From the NCBI GenBank assembly GCA_942491885.1, contig CALOCQ010000002.1, positions 1,364,001 through 1,428,000 of the forward strand: DNA of 64,000 bases. Reading direction: 5' to 3'. Below the pieces are notes generated by a model. That model searched no databases. It was given only the letters and a program-made list of their open reading frames with translations, and was not told the origin of the DNA. Shown piece by piece: positions 1 to 9,202 of this stretch. The position numbers and the translations under genes were made by a program. The DNA is from CALBPI01 sp942491885. GTDB lineage: Bacteria; Pseudomonadota; Gammaproteobacteria; Steroidobacterales; Woeseiaceae. Within the stretch, counting starts at the first letter, position 1. Each line of letters begins with the position of its first letter.

Positions 1-1
1 G

Positions 2-769
2 CTTGACCCGAGTAATGAGGTCGTTGCCGGTGAGTTTTGGGCACCTGACTATTCCGGCCCGCCGCAAGTCTCTGTCGACCGCGAAGTGGCCGAAGAAATG
101 GGCGTGACACTTGGCGACACGCTGACGTTCGATTTCGCCGGAGAGCCGCTGACGGCTACTATCACCAGCCTGCGTGAGATCAAGTGGGATTCGTTCAAGC
201 CGAACTTCTTCATGGTGCTGAGCCCTACCGGCATGGCGGCGTTCCCGCAGACCTTTATCACGTCGTTGTATGTGCCGGAGGAGAAGAGCGGTGTGTTGCT
301 GACGATGGTGCGCGCGCACCCGAGTGTCTCGGTCATCGATATCGAGGCGGCGATTACCCAGATTCGCGGCATCATCGACAAGGCATCGCTTGCGGTACAG
401 TACGTCTTCCTGTTCACGCTGGCCGCAGGGTTAGTGGTCTTGTTTGCGGCGATTCAATCGACGCTGGATGAGCGTCGTTACGAAAGCGCGTTATTGCGTA
501 CGTTCGGCGCAACCCGGCGCACTATTCTGGCGGGGATCATGGCGGAGTTTTCTGCGCTCGGCCTGCTGGCAGGTGCGTGTGCGTCGATCGGTGCTGCGGT
601 GATCGGCAGCATTGCCGCACGCGAGTTATTCCAGCTTGAGATTTCACTCAACCCGATGTTATGGCTGGCCGGTATTCTCGGCGGTTTGCTGATGGTCGGT
701 ATCAGCGGCACGCTGGCTGCCAAGTCAGCGGCGGATACGCCTCCGGTGCGAACGTTGCGGCGTATGTAA
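2..769 (+). CDS. ABC transporter permease, FtsX/MacB type (3' part)
   Basis: The frame is open to the left edge, so this is the C-terminal 255 residues of a longer protein. It ends in the FtsX-type module: a hydrophobic segment (QYVFLFTLAAGLVVLFAAIQ), the cytoplasmic loop ERRYESALLRTFGATRRT, then two more membrane helices and a short basic C-terminus. The loop and spacing match the last FtsX domain of the large YbbP-type permeases (about 800 residues), which work with a YbbA/LolD-like ATPase in exporting or extracting envelope substrates. The ATPase would lie upstream, outside the window. The family is clear; the substrate is unknown. Confidence 0.85.
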   Translation, partial: LDPSNEVVAGEFWAPDYSGPPQVSVDREVAEEMGVTLGDTLTFDFAGEPLTATITSLREIKWDSFKPNFFMVLSPTGMAAFPQTFITSLYVPEEKSGVLLTMVRAHPSVSVIDIEAAITQIRGIIDKASLAVQYVFLFTLAAGLVVLFAAIQSTLDERRYESALLRTFGATRRTILAGIMAEFSALGLLAGACASIGAAVIGSIAARELFQLEISLNPMLWLAGILGGLLMVGISGTLAAKSAADTPPVRTLRRM

Positions 770-800
770 ACCTGCGCTCAGGTTTGCGCGAAGTCTCGCG

Positions 801-1706
801 TCACTTCGACGCTTTTTTCTTTTTGCGCTTGGCTGCTTTGGCCTCTTTTTTCTCGCGCTTTTCTTTTTCGTTGGGATCAACCAGCTCTCGCACCGTCCTG
901 ATGATGTTTACCTGGCCTGTGCCCAGCAGCTCACCGAAGCTCTGCCGGCAGACGGTCCAGGTCGCACCGATGATGGCCAGATAGATCGCGAGAGAAACGC
1001 CGGTGTAGGTCAGCTCATCAGCGAACTCACCGATCCAGCTGGGCAGGCGAAAGCCAAATACCGCCTCAAAAATTGCCGAGAGAATTCTGTCGGTGATACC
1101 GATTTCCAGCATGACAAAAAAAACAATGGTCATCGTCAGCTTCAGGACAAACAGTTGGCCCGCGACTTCCATCAGCGCGCGTGGCCAGTTGCGGCTGTAG
1201 CAAAGTGCGGCCAGTGCGATGGTCATTCCTGCGACGACGCCGACCGCTTGCGCGGCGATCACCGATAGTCCGCCGATAATTGTCCATACCGGTGCGCCGG
1301 CTAAGACCTCCAGCTCGCCACCTGCAAAGCGGGTGATTGCCGCGAGCACCATGACCGCAGCGAGTGCCGGGATTGTGGAGGCGGCAAGCCAGGCAAAATC
1401 ACCGATCGTTGCGGCGTTGCTGTTGAACAAATAGCGGCGGATGAAGGCGGCGAACGCGATGCTGACCGCTACGGCGTGCCAGTTGACGTTTTCGACGATC
1501 GGATGGTCGGGCGCTACGACGCTCGGGATCACGCCAATCGCCAAGGCCAGTAGCGCGACGATGACGATCGTTGTGCGCGGATACGGGCCGTATACTGCGT
1601 CGAGATTGTCGTCGTCACTGCTAGCATTGAACGCTTGTCTGAGCGCCGGCCCCATGTCTGCGAAGCCATGGGCGGCAATACTGACAAGGTGCCGGGTTCT
1701 GCTCAT
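801..1706 (-). CDS. polytopic membrane protein of unknown function with lysine-rich tail
   Basis: A 301-residue protein that I do not recognise. The N-terminal 45 residues look soluble. About six hydrophobic segments follow between residues 46 and 255, giving an inner-membrane protein. The last 30 residues are highly charged (EKEKREKKEAKAAKRKKKK), a probable cytoplasmic basic tail. It starts 7 bp after the oxyR stop, so it is probably the last gene of the dehydrogenase-photolyase-oxyR transcript. The layout vaguely recalls Yip1-like membrane proteins, but I see no diagnostic motif. Confidence 0.7.
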   Translation of the reverse strand: MSRTRHLVSIAAHGFADMGPALRQAFNASSDDDNLDAVYGPYPRTTIVIVALLALAIGVIPSVVAPDHPIVENVNWHAVAVSIAFAAFIRRYLFNSNAATIGDFAWLAASTIPALAAVMVLAAITRFAGGELEVLAGAPVWTIIGGLSVIAAQAVGVVAGMTIALAALCYSRNWPRALMEVAGQLFVLKLTMTIVFFVMLEIGITDRILSAIFEAVFGFRLPSWIGEFADELTYTGVSLAIYLAIIGATWTVCRQSFGELLGTGQVNIIRTVRELVDPNEKEKREKKEAKAAKRKKKKASK

Positions 1707-1713
1707 GGGCCGC

Positions 1714-2634
1714 CTAGCCGCCGCTCAGGTCCGGAACCGACTCGGCTATCGTCTGACAGATTTGTCGCAGCAGATCACCACGCGGGTGGCTGCTGCGCCA
1801 GACGCCGATGATTGTGCGTGCCGGCACCGGCTCGCTGAACGGCAGCGTCACGAGGCGTGGATCCATCCGGTCTGCCTGACGAACCGCAAGCTCCGGCAAT
1901 AACGTCACCCCAGCACCGCCGGCAACCATCTGGCGCAACGTTTCCAGGCTGGTGGCGCGGAATTCATCTTCATTGACCCCGCCGGCCATGCTGCAAACCT
2001 CCAGCGCCTGGTCGCGCAGGCAGTGGCCGTCCTCGAGTAACAGGAAATGTTCGCCATGCACGTCTTCCTGGGCGACGCTGGCCTCACCGGCTTTCGGGTG
2101 GTTCCTGTCAACGGCCAGCCGGAACGGCTCTACGAACAGCTTCGCACTGTCACAGCCGGTCAGATCAAGCGGCAGCGCCAGGATGCCAAGATCGATATCG
2201 CCGCCGCGGATCTGTGTCATTAACGGATCCGTTTGTAGCTCAAGGTAGAGGCAGCGCAATCGCTCGTAGGTATCGCCCAAAGCCGGCGCCGAATACGGCA
2301 GTAAATAGGGTGCAATGGTGGGTATCAATGCGATGCGAACACGACCCGCTTGCGGGTCCTGATGCATCTCGGCAAGTTCGTTGATGCTCTCTGCTTCGCG
2401 CAGCAGATCTCTGGCGCGCTTGGCGATCGCCTGACCGGTGCCCGTCAGTTTGATTCCCTTGCTGTGACGTTCAACCAGCGTGACGCCAAGCTGTTCCTCG
2501 AGTTTTTTTACCTGGGTGCTTAAGGTCGGCTGGGTGACGAAACAGGCGTCCGCCGCGCGACCAAAATGCCTGTGGTCATCCAGCGCGACCAGATACTTCA
2601 GCATGCGCAAATTGAAATGCAGGTTGTTGCTCAC
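1714..2634 (-). CDS. oxyR: OxyR, LysR-family hydrogen peroxide sensor/regulator
   Basis: A LysR-type regulator of 306 residues: winged HTH at about 8-66 (FGRAADACFVTQPTLSTQVKKLE), then the inducer-binding domain. The redox signature GHCLRDQALEVC puts cysteines at 205 and 214, with the 9-residue spacing of E. coli Cys199/Cys208, which form the disulfide that activates OxyR. It should therefore control catalase and peroxiredoxin genes. The start is a GTG sharing a GTGA overlap with the photolyase stop, which implies translational coupling. DNA repair by photolyase and peroxide sensing are thus on one transcript. Confidence 0.93.
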   Translation of the reverse strand: MSNNLHFNLRMLKYLVALDDHRHFGRAADACFVTQPTLSTQVKKLEEQLGVTLVERHSKGIKLTGTGQAIAKRARDLLREAESINELAEMHQDPQAGRVRIALIPTIAPYLLPYSAPALGDTYERLRCLYLELQTDPLMTQIRGGDIDLGILALPLDLTGCDSAKLFVEPFRLAVDRNHPKAGEASVAQEDVHGEHFLLLEDGHCLRDQALEVCSMAGGVNEDEFRATSLETLRQMVAGGAGVTLLPELAVRQADRMDPRLVTLPFSEPVPARTIIGVWRSSHPRGDLLRQICQTIAESVPDLSGG

Positions 2635-4076
2635 GAATCAGATTCCTTCAGAGACTGGAAGGCGCTCAGGGCCGCCTTGCGGGACTCGCCAAGGTCGACG
2701 ACAGGCGAGGGATAATCTTCGCCGATACGGAAACCGATTTCATCTGCCTTGTCCTTTGGCAGCTTCCATGGCTGATGCAGAAACTTGTCCGGTAGCTTGC
2801 CGAGTTCCGGTACCCAATGACGTACGTATTCACCTTTCTTATCGAAGCGTTCGCCCTGGGTGACGGGATTGAAAATCCGGAAATACGGTGCGGCATCGGC
2901 GCCGCAGCCGGCCGACCATTGCCAGCCCATGCTGTTGGCCGGCAAATCGGCGTCTACCAATGTGTCCCAAAACCAGCGTGCGCCATGCAACCAGTGGGCG
3001 CGGATGTTCTTGACGAGAAATGACGCAACAATCATGCGCACGCGATTGTGCATCCAGCCGGTTTGCCACAACTGGCGCATGCCGGCATCGACAATAGGTA
3101 TACCCGTTTGCCCGCGCTGCCAGGCGCGAATGTCTTCGTCCGCCTCGTCGCGCCAGGGGAAATTTGCGAAGCGCGGATTCATCGGCGCGTCGCTGGTGTG
3201 CGGGTAGTGATAGAGCACGTAGTGTGAGAATTCACGCCAGCCGAGCTCTGACAGGAATATACGCGAGCCCTCATCATCCGCGTCGTGGTTCTCGCGGGTC
3301 AACTGCCAGACCTGGCGGGCGGATATTTCGCCAAAGTGCAGATGCGGGGACAGCCGTGACGTGCCATCGGTGCCAGGGATATTGCGCTGCTCGTCGTAGT
3401 CACGGACCGGCTTGACGGTAAATTGTTTAGCACGCTGCATTGCCGCAGACTCGCCGGGGGTCCAGGCCGAGGCGATGCTTTCGTCCCAGTCCAGTTCCGG
3501 CAGAAACCCGAGCTCATCAATCGCAACCGATGCGGGCGGGGTCTCGACAGTCGTAATGCTGCGGGGTTCCGGTAGCGGATCGTCTACCTGCATCGTGGCC
3601 TGCGCCGTTCGCCAATAGGGCGTAAACACACGATACGGCGTTTCGGTCTTGGTCAATACGCGCCACGGCTCTATCAATAGCGCGCCATTGTGGCTTTGCA
3701 CAACGAGGCCGTCGTCCTGCAGCGCGGACTTTATGGTCTTGTCACGGCTGACTGCCGCAGGCTCATAAAGTCGGTTCCAATGCACTGCCTCGGCACCTGT
3801 AGCTTTAATAATGTCGCGAAGCTCGGCCAGCGAGTCGCCACGCCGGATCGTCAGACCGGCGCCTTTGTCGGTTAGCGCGGTGGCGAGAGATGTGAGGCTG
3901 TGATGGAGCCACCATTGGCTCGCGGCGCCGTCCTGCCAGGGTTCGTCGCGCGGATCGTCGATCCAGACGGCAACGACGAGATCGCACTGTGCGATGGCTG
4001 CGCGCAATGCGGGGTTGTCCGCCAGACGCAGATCGCGGCGGAACCAGACGATGCCTGTTTTATATTGGCTGCTCAT
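2631..4076 (-). CDS. phrB: deoxyribodipyrimidine photolyase (class I CPD photolyase)
   Basis: A 481-residue flavoprotein that repairs cyclobutane pyrimidine dimers with blue light. The N-terminal antenna domain begins GIVWFRRDLRLADNPAL. The C-terminal FAD domain has RSHLHFGEIS-like and WMHNRVRMIVASFL segments, and the conserved MGWQWSAGCGADAAPYFRIF near residue 400. I chose the ATG two bases after the stop of the upstream dehydrogenase gene, because the residues encoded further upstream lie inside that gene and lack family similarity. The family's usual length is about 470-480. The stop overlaps the oxyR GTG by 4 bp. Confidence 0.95.
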   Translation of the reverse strand: MSSQYKTGIVWFRRDLRLADNPALRAAIAQCDLVVAVWIDDPRDEPWQDGAASQWWLHHSLTSLATALTDKGAGLTIRRGDSLAELRDIIKATGAEAVHWNRLYEPAAVSRDKTIKSALQDDGLVVQSHNGALLIEPWRVLTKTETPYRVFTPYWRTAQATMQVDDPLPEPRSITTVETPPASVAIDELGFLPELDWDESIASAWTPGESAAMQRAKQFTVKPVRDYDEQRNIPGTDGTSRLSPHLHFGEISARQVWQLTRENHDADDEGSRIFLSELGWREFSHYVLYHYPHTSDAPMNPRFANFPWRDEADEDIRAWQRGQTGIPIVDAGMRQLWQTGWMHNRVRMIVASFLVKNIRAHWLHGARWFWDTLVDADLPANSMGWQWSAGCGADAAPYFRIFNPVTQGERFDKKGEYVRHWVPELGKLPDKFLHQPWKLPKDKADEIGFRIGEDYPSPVVDLGESRKAALSAFQSLKESDS

Positions 4077-4077
4077 A

Positions 4078-5043
4078 TCAAATGTCCGTAGCAGTTTCGA
4101 GTCGGTTCTGTTTGCCGCCGCGCAGGAAATCGGCAAAATTTTCCGCCGTCTGATCGAGTGCACGCTGGCGTGCCTCACGTGCGGCCCACGCGATATGCGG
4201 CGTTACGATCAGGTTGTCGAGAGCTCTATCCAGCAGCGGGTTACCATCGACCGGTGGCTCCTGTGGCAAGACATCGATGGCGGCGCCGCCGATTTCGCCT
4301 TTGCGCAGCGCAACAGCCAACGCGTCGCTATCGACCAGCGCACCGCGTGCAGTATTAATCAGAATGGCGGTGGTTTTCATAGATTCCAGTGCGCGCCCGT
4401 CGATCAGGTGACGGGTCGCTGGCGTCAGCGGGCAGTGCAGGCTGATGACATCGCTGTCGGCTAATACGCGCGGCAAGGGCATGCGCCCCGGGCGTTGATC
4501 GTTCGCATCTCTTTTCGCAACAACGACATTCATATTGTAGGCCTCGGCAAGACGCGCAACTGCTTTCCCCAGCTCACCGAAGCCAATCACGCCAAACTGA
4601 AGCCCGGACAGCTCGCGAATCGGGTGTTGCAACATGCAGAAATTGCTCTGTCGTTGCCATTCGCCGGCTGCAATATCTCGCCGGTAGTGATCCAGCTTGT
4701 GGGTCAACGAGAGCAATACCGCGAATACATGTTGCGCAACGGACTGGGTGCAATACGCCGTGATATTTGTAACGGCAATGCCGGCCCGCGCGGCAGACGC
4801 CAGATCAATTTTGTCGGCACCGGTCGCCGTCAGCCCGATATAGCGCAGCTGCGGCAGTGCGCGCATGGTTTGCTCATCGAATCGGACCTTATTGGTGAAT
4901 ACGGCATCATAGCCCGCGCACTTCTCCAGCACTTCGTGCTGCGCGCTGGCATCATGTATGTCGAGTTGTTCGACCTGTGCAGCCAGACGCTCGGCATTGA
5001 TGTTGCCGCCGAGGCTTGCGAAGTCGAGAAAGACAGCTTTCAT
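4078..5043 (-). CDS. D-2-hydroxyacid dehydrogenase (glycerate/hydroxypyruvate reductase type)
   Basis: A 321-residue NAD(P)-dependent 2-hydroxyacid dehydrogenase. It has the Rossmann motif GVIGFGELGKAVARLAEAY, the arginine segment INTARGALVDSDAL, the glutamate in DVLPQEPP and the catalytic histidine in NLIVTPHIAWA. The N-terminus (MKAVFLDFASL) and EP-containing loop resemble HprA/glycerate dehydrogenases, but the substrate cannot be fixed from sequence. I start at MKAVFLD because the longer open frame adds about 66 residues without homology. It is the first gene of the reverse operon and is divergent from ycgN. Confidence 0.9.
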   Translation of the reverse strand: MKAVFLDFASLGGNINAERLAAQVEQLDIHDASAQHEVLEKCAGYDAVFTNKVRFDEQTMRALPQLRYIGLTATGADKIDLASAARAGIAVTNITAYCTQSVAQHVFAVLLSLTHKLDHYRRDIAAGEWQRQSNFCMLQHPIRELSGLQFGVIGFGELGKAVARLAEAYNMNVVVAKRDANDQRPGRMPLPRVLADSDVISLHCPLTPATRHLIDGRALESMKTTAILINTARGALVDSDALAVALRKGEIGGAAIDVLPQEPPVDGNPLLDRALDNLIVTPHIAWAAREARQRALDQTAENFADFLRGGKQNRLETATDI

Positions 5044-5128
5044 AGGACGCGATTTACGTGAAAGCGCTATTGTAACGTGAGCGACCGCGCGTTCACATGA
5101 CGGGTTTACCCGACCGCCGGAGGTAATG

Positions 5129-5623
5129 ATGTCAGGTGCCGACGCCAGCAAGCCGTTCTGGCAGCAGAAGTCCTTGTCGGATATGAATGATGAGGAATGG
5201 GAGTCGCTATGCGATGGCTGCGGTTTGTGCTGCTTGCACAAATTTGAAGACGACAGCGACGGTGAGGTGTATTACGCCGATGTTGCCTGCCGCCTTCTTG
5301 ATGTTTCCCGCTGCCGATGCGGCGACTATGCTAATCGCGCACAACGCGTTCCCGACTGTGCGCAGCTAAGCGCGGATACGATGGCGCAATTTGGCTGGTT
5401 GCCGTTTAGTTGCGCCTATCGTCGGTTGGCGGAGGATCGCGGTCTGGCCGACTGGCATCCGCTGGTCAGCGGCGATCGCGAGTCGGTGCATCGTGCGGGC
5501 ATTTCGGTACGAGGCTTTGCCGACAGCGAGCGCGATGTCGGTGTGCCGGATCCCGACGCCGTAGCGCTGACGCAGTGGCAATACATTGATCAGGTGCTGC
5601 AACCCCTGGACGACGATAAATAG
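5129..5623 (+). CDS. ycgN: YcgN/UPF0260 family cysteine-cluster protein
   Basis: A small cytoplasmic protein with the family's cysteine cluster: CDGCGLCCLH near residue 28, then ACRLLDVSRCRCGDY and PDCAQL, a layout suited to binding Zn or an Fe-S cluster. The following WLPFSCAYRRLAEDRGL..WHPL segment matches E. coli YcgN along its length. Function is unknown. Two ATG codons are adjacent; the second sits 5 bases after a perfect GGAGG and is preferred. Confidence 0.9.
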   Translation: MSGADASKPFWQQKSLSDMNDEEWESLCDGCGLCCLHKFEDDSDGEVYYADVACRLLDVSRCRCGDYANRAQRVPDCAQLSADTMAQFGWLPFSCAYRRLAEDRGLADWHPLVSGDRESVHRAGISVRGFADSERDVGVPDPDAVALTQWQYIDQVLQPLDDDK

Positions 5624-5669
5624 TCGTCGTTGGCAGGATCATCGCACCGCAAGAACATTCAGCGCGCTT

Positions 5670-6440
5670 TCAACCGGGCGTAACCGGCTGCTCGCCGGGT
5701 TTGAGAAACTCATCGCGATTGAAGCGATAAACGTTCGTGTCGCTTCGGAAACTGACGCGGTCGGCAAACGACTCACACAACCACTGGCGAGGCTTCATGG
5801 GTTTGCGCGAGCGCAGTGTCGAGGGTTGCACCAACGCCATGTTTTTTTCCGGCGTAAGACTGCGCGCCGACCAGTAGCGCAGTGCGCCGAAGCCGCGTTC
5901 GCGTAACACGCTGCCAAGCGCCTGGCAGGCGGCATAATGATGTTTGTGCGTAAGTTGGTCGTGGTGGCGCTCAAACGGTGCGGCGCACAGATCGGCGCCT
6001 TGCCCGCTGTGGAAGCGTGCTTCGAAGACCGTGTGCTGCGAGATCACACGGTCTTCGAATGGCTCGGCCATACCGGCCAGAAAGACCCATCGATACCATG
6101 CCGCCTCTGCGAACAGCGCGTCATCGCTGAGTGACCCATAGAACAAGGATGGCTCGAAACGTCGCCCGAAGCGCGACCCCCACGGCAGCGGCGGATAGCG
6201 CCACGGTGACGACAGCAGGTAATCAAGGCGCTTGTCGACCGATTCGGGAAGCGCGGGCTTCGAGCCTTCTATCATCTGTTCCAGAAGGAGCTGCTCGTCG
6301 AGGTTGTCGACGAGGCTTAGCGTGACGATCTGGCTCTGGTTCTCGACGATCCGCTGCAGCGTGCCAGACAGGGTGACAGGCTCCAGTCGTGCAGTTACCC
6401 GCCGCCAGAACGTCTCGTCATACGCGGGCGCGGATGGCAT
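5670..6440 (-). CDS. RES-domain toxin (NAD+-degrading)
   Basis: A 256-residue RES-domain protein. The domain's name residues are visible: arginine in SRFGRR (about 90-94), the glutamate in FAEAAWYR (about 112) and a downstream serine in the ARSLTPEKN region. Characterised RES toxins (MbcT, ParT, Res) phosphorolyse or modify NAD+ and arrest growth. The reading frame overlaps the end of the upstream Xre-type gene by 23 bp, the usual antitoxin-first layout of RES-Xre modules. All expected parts are present, so it appears intact. Confidence 0.88.
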   Translation of the reverse strand: MPSAPAYDETFWRRVTARLEPVTLSGTLQRIVENQSQIVTLSLVDNLDEQLLLEQMIEGSKPALPESVDKRLDYLLSSPWRYPPLPWGSRFGRRFEPSLFYGSLSDDALFAEAAWYRWVFLAGMAEPFEDRVISQHTVFEARFHSGQGADLCAAPFERHHDQLTHKHHYAACQALGSVLRERGFGALRYWSARSLTPEKNMALVQPSTLRSRKPMKPRQWLCESFADRVSFRSDTNVYRFNRDEFLKPGEQPVTPG

Positions 6441-6777
6441 CGAGATACGTGGTTACGTTTACCAGTCCGTCGATGGTACGAAGCTGCTGCGCAGGCGTGC
6501 CGCCGGTGTGTAGGTTGTTTGTGCGCATCCAGTGGCGGATTTGTGCCTGATTGTCATTGACCAGCACGGCGAGTGAGCGATAACAACGAATCAGCAGCAA
6601 CGCGAGCTCGCCCGGTTTCGACGCCGGGTCGATGCCGCGACGGCTAATACTGGTGCGATCGCGCCCGACTATGTCCGCCAGATCGGCGGGCGTCAGACCG
6701 AGCTTCTCGGCAGCGCGCGAGGCGGCACGACCCAGCACGATGCTCGCATCAGCGGTATCAGATTGTGTCTGGAGCAT
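6418..6777 (-). CDS. Xre/MbcA/ParS-type antitoxin (DUF2384)
   Basis: A 119-residue antitoxin. The N-terminal half contains an Xre-like HTH (KLGLTPADLADIVGRDRTSISRR). The C-terminal DUF2384 domain (about 60-119; LALLLIRCYRSLAVLV, then the HWMRTNN segment) normally contacts the RES toxin. I chose the ATG with GGAGA 6 bases upstream rather than the ATG eight codons earlier, which has no ribosome site and lies in the palindromic promoter region. It should neutralise the RES toxin and repress its own promoter. Confidence 0.88.
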   Translation of the reverse strand: MLQTQSDTADASIVLGRAASRAAEKLGLTPADLADIVGRDRTSISRRGIDPASKPGELALLLIRCYRSLAVLVNDNQAQIRHWMRTNNLHTGGTPAQQLRTIDGLVNVTTYLDAIRARV

Positions 6778-6794
6778 TTCGGTCTCCGTGTAAA

Positions 6795-6820
6795 TGCACA
6801 TAAACAGTATATATCGTGCA
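6795..6820 (-). promoter_or_regulatory. inverted repeat in the toxin-antitoxin promoter (putative autorepression operator)
   Basis: TGCAC and GTGCA form inverted arms 16 bases apart around an AT-rich centre (TATATACTG on the reverse strand) that could supply the -10 element. It lies 18-43 bases upstream of the antitoxin start. TA modules are generally autoregulated at such palindromes, so an operator for the HTH antitoxin is a reasonable inference. The arms are short. Confidence 0.45.
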
Positions 6821-7209
6821 AATGCTAACGTCGAGATATCCCCGTGAACTGATCGGTGCCCAGCGTGATGTTAACCGTCGGGGATGCATTTCGCGTTCGC
6901 GCCTCGCGCTTTCCGGTCGCGCATCTATTCTGGCGTAGACGGGGCGCGGCTTGATGCGCCGTTTCGACGCCAAGAAGCACGGTCCGGTCATCGCTGTAGT
7001 TCATGCGATCACTGCAACACATTGAAATTGTTGATTTACTGGAAGCCCCGGCGACTCGGTAGTCTGGCTCAAGCTACTGAAAAAAACCGGGCGCTGTCTG
7101 GCCGGCCTCTGCATAGCCCGGCATTCTGTGTGCCAAGTCGTGTATTCCGCGGCGGTTTCCGGCATCCTAGCGTCATTGCAACCGTATGATTTTATAAAAG
7201 GATTCAATC
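6821..7209. other. 389-bp intergenic region with no convincing gene
   Basis: This divergent gap lies between the TA module and the lipoprotein gene. Short open frames exist on both strands but have no ribosome sites or recognisable products. Near the right end, TATGAT at about 7185 could be a -10 element, and AAGGA at 7197-7201 serves the GTG start of the lipoprotein gene. I see no tRNA, strong terminator or repeat. Confidence 0.5.
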
Positions 7210-8991
7210 GTGAAGAAGCTACTCGCAGTCATCGTGATGCTGGTCATCACCGTGTCGATAGTCGCTTGCGGCAAGAAGAAGTCGGAAGAGACAACGTCAC
7301 TGGCCAAGACCACCGGCGCCAAGTTATTGACCTACGTGCCGGCAGATTCGCCATACGTTTATGCGGCCCTCGAAAGCTCGCCGAAAGATGTCACCGAGAA
7401 GCTGCAACCAATGCTCGACGCGACTATACCGGCGCTTCGCTCATCGCTGGAGAGCGTGACGGGACTGATGGAGCTGCAGGACGGCGAAGCGGCCGATCAG
7501 GAAGCCATCGAGCAGCGCAAGAAAATATTGAATGCCGTGACGTCACGCATGACGCCGGGACTCGGCAAGCGCTTCGGCTTTTCTGTCACCGAAAGCGTAG
7601 CGGTGTTGTACGGCCATGGCCTGTTGCCGGTCGCGCGCATCGTATTGGATGATCCCGATCAGTTCCGTAGTGAATTTGCCGCAATGCTTGCCGAAATGGA
7701 GCTTGAGTTCGAGCAAACCAAGGCGGGATCTATTACCTACGATCGAATCCCGATTGCGGAAGCCGGCCAGCTGATCATTGCGCAGGACGCGGACATGCTG
7801 GTTGTCGCGTTGGCGCCTGCTGAGCTTGGCGCCGCGGACGTTGAAAAACTACTGGGCGGTAAGAAGCCGGCCGAATCGCTGGCCGATAGCGTCAAACTGC
7901 AAGCGCTGGCTGAGAAGTATGACTATCTCGCCTACGGACTTGGCTGGATCGATATGCAAGCAATAGCCAAGGTCTTTCTCGATGGCCCGACCGGCATGAA
8001 CAAGGCCATCTTTGACCTGGCTGGCCCTGACGCCGAGATGCCTGAATTGTCGGATGTGTGCCGCAGCGAAATTGGTTCTCTGGCGGCTGTCGCGCCGCGC
8101 CTGACTATCGGCTACACGAAGCTGGATGCGGACGGTTTCGAGATGTTGCCGGTAATGGAATTACGCGAAGATATCGCAAGCGGTATGAAGCCGGTGGCCG
8201 GCAACGTGCCGGGGCTGACCGAACCGACCAGTAGTCTGATGAAGTTCGGCATGGCGATTGATCTCAAGGCTTTGCGCGGCTATATCGACCAACAGATAGC
8301 GGTCATCTCTGAGTCGCCGTTTGAGTGTCCGGAACTTGCGCAGCTGAATATGGCCGCGGCACAGATGGAACAAGCTCTGGCGCAGCCGATTCCGCCTATT
8401 GCCTACAACTTCAAAGGCTTTTTCCTCGACATCAACAGCCTCGATGGCATCGATTTCAGTAACCCGGCGGTTCCTGAAGAGCTGGACCTGAGTGTCCTCC
8501 TTGCGTTCGACAATGTCGGCGCATTGCTGCAAATGGGCCAAATGATGATGCCACCGTTGGCTGCCATCGACCTGCAGCCTGACGGCAAGGCCGCCTTGAT
8601 CCCGCAGGAGATGCTGGCTGGCTACGCAGCGCCTGTTTATGCCGCCATGTCAGATGGCTTGCTGGCGATGGGCAGCGGTGACGGCAGCGAGAGCCGGGTT
8701 GCGTCAATGGTGAACACCGACGCAGAAGGTGAGCCGGTGGTTCTGGCGATGTCCGTCGACCTGGCGAAGTACACACGTCTGATGAACGAAATGCAGTCGA
8801 GTGTCATGGCAGATCTGGAAAATGCCGATGGCGATGCTCAGTCTGCCCAGGCGCAGGCGTTGCTCGAAACCACACTCGAGAACAACCGTAAACTGCAGGA
8901 GATCTACAGTGAGATCTTTGATCGTGAAACGATCAGGATTGTGATCACCGACAACGGTTTTGAACTCGCGACGTCGATAACGTTCCAGTAG
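7210..8991 (+). CDS. large lipoprotein of unknown function
   Basis: A 593-residue protein with a clear lipoprotein signal: two lysines, a hydrophobic stretch and lipobox SIVAC with the cysteine at residue 20, followed by GKKKSEE. Residue +2 is Gly, not Asp, so outer-membrane sorting is likely. The mature part begins TYVPADSPYVYAALESSP, a motif seen in repeat-containing surface proteins of unknown role that often open with 'P.dtp.y'. I recognise no catalytic motif. The start is GTG with AAGGA 8 bases upstream. A strong terminator follows the stop directly, so the gene is probably monocistronic. Confidence 0.8.
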   Translation: MKKLLAVIVMLVITVSIVACGKKKSEETTSLAKTTGAKLLTYVPADSPYVYAALESSPKDVTEKLQPMLDATIPALRSSLESVTGLMELQDGEAADQEAIEQRKKILNAVTSRMTPGLGKRFGFSVTESVAVLYGHGLLPVARIVLDDPDQFRSEFAAMLAEMELEFEQTKAGSITYDRIPIAEAGQLIIAQDADMLVVALAPAELGAADVEKLLGGKKPAESLADSVKLQALAEKYDYLAYGLGWIDMQAIAKVFLDGPTGMNKAIFDLAGPDAEMPELSDVCRSEIGSLAAVAPRLTIGYTKLDADGFEMLPVMELREDIASGMKPVAGNVPGLTEPTSSLMKFGMAIDLKALRGYIDQQIAVISESPFECPELAQLNMAAAQMEQALAQPIPPIAYNFKGFFLDINSLDGIDFSNPAVPEELDLSVLLAFDNVGALLQMGQMMMPPLAAIDLQPDGKAALIPQEMLAGYAAPVYAAMSDGLLAMGSGDGSESRVASMVNTDAEGEPVVLAMSVDLAKYTRLMNEMQSSVMADLENADGDAQSAQAQALLETTLENNRKLQEIYSEIFDRETIRIVITDNGFELATSITFQ

Positions 8992-9011
8992 ATCGCGTTC
9001 GCCTGATCCGG

Positions 9012-9040
9012 AAAGGGCCTCCTTGTGAGGCCCTTTTTTT
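9012..9040 (+). terminator. rho-independent terminator after the lipoprotein gene
   Basis: A perfect 10-bp stem (AAAGGGCCTC / GAGGCCCTTT) closes a 5-base loop and runs straight into seven T residues. It starts 20 bases after the stop codon. Confidence 0.95.
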
Positions 9041-9202
9041 GGTTTCGATTCCTGGCTTACTAGCACCAGTCTGCGAGCAGCTTTTTGCTAACCGCAGGCT
9101 CTTGCGAATCAATGCGCTGTTCCAATTCGGGTCTGTTGTCCAACCCCGCCGTTCGTGCTGTATCCTTGAGCACCGTGTAAGCGTCTGCGGACTGCACTGA
9201 TT

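Noticed and set aside
6884..7189. A 101-codon frame in the gap before the lipoprotein gene
   Set aside because: No Shine-Dalgarno, no domain, and skewed composition; other short frames of similar length occur on both strands there.
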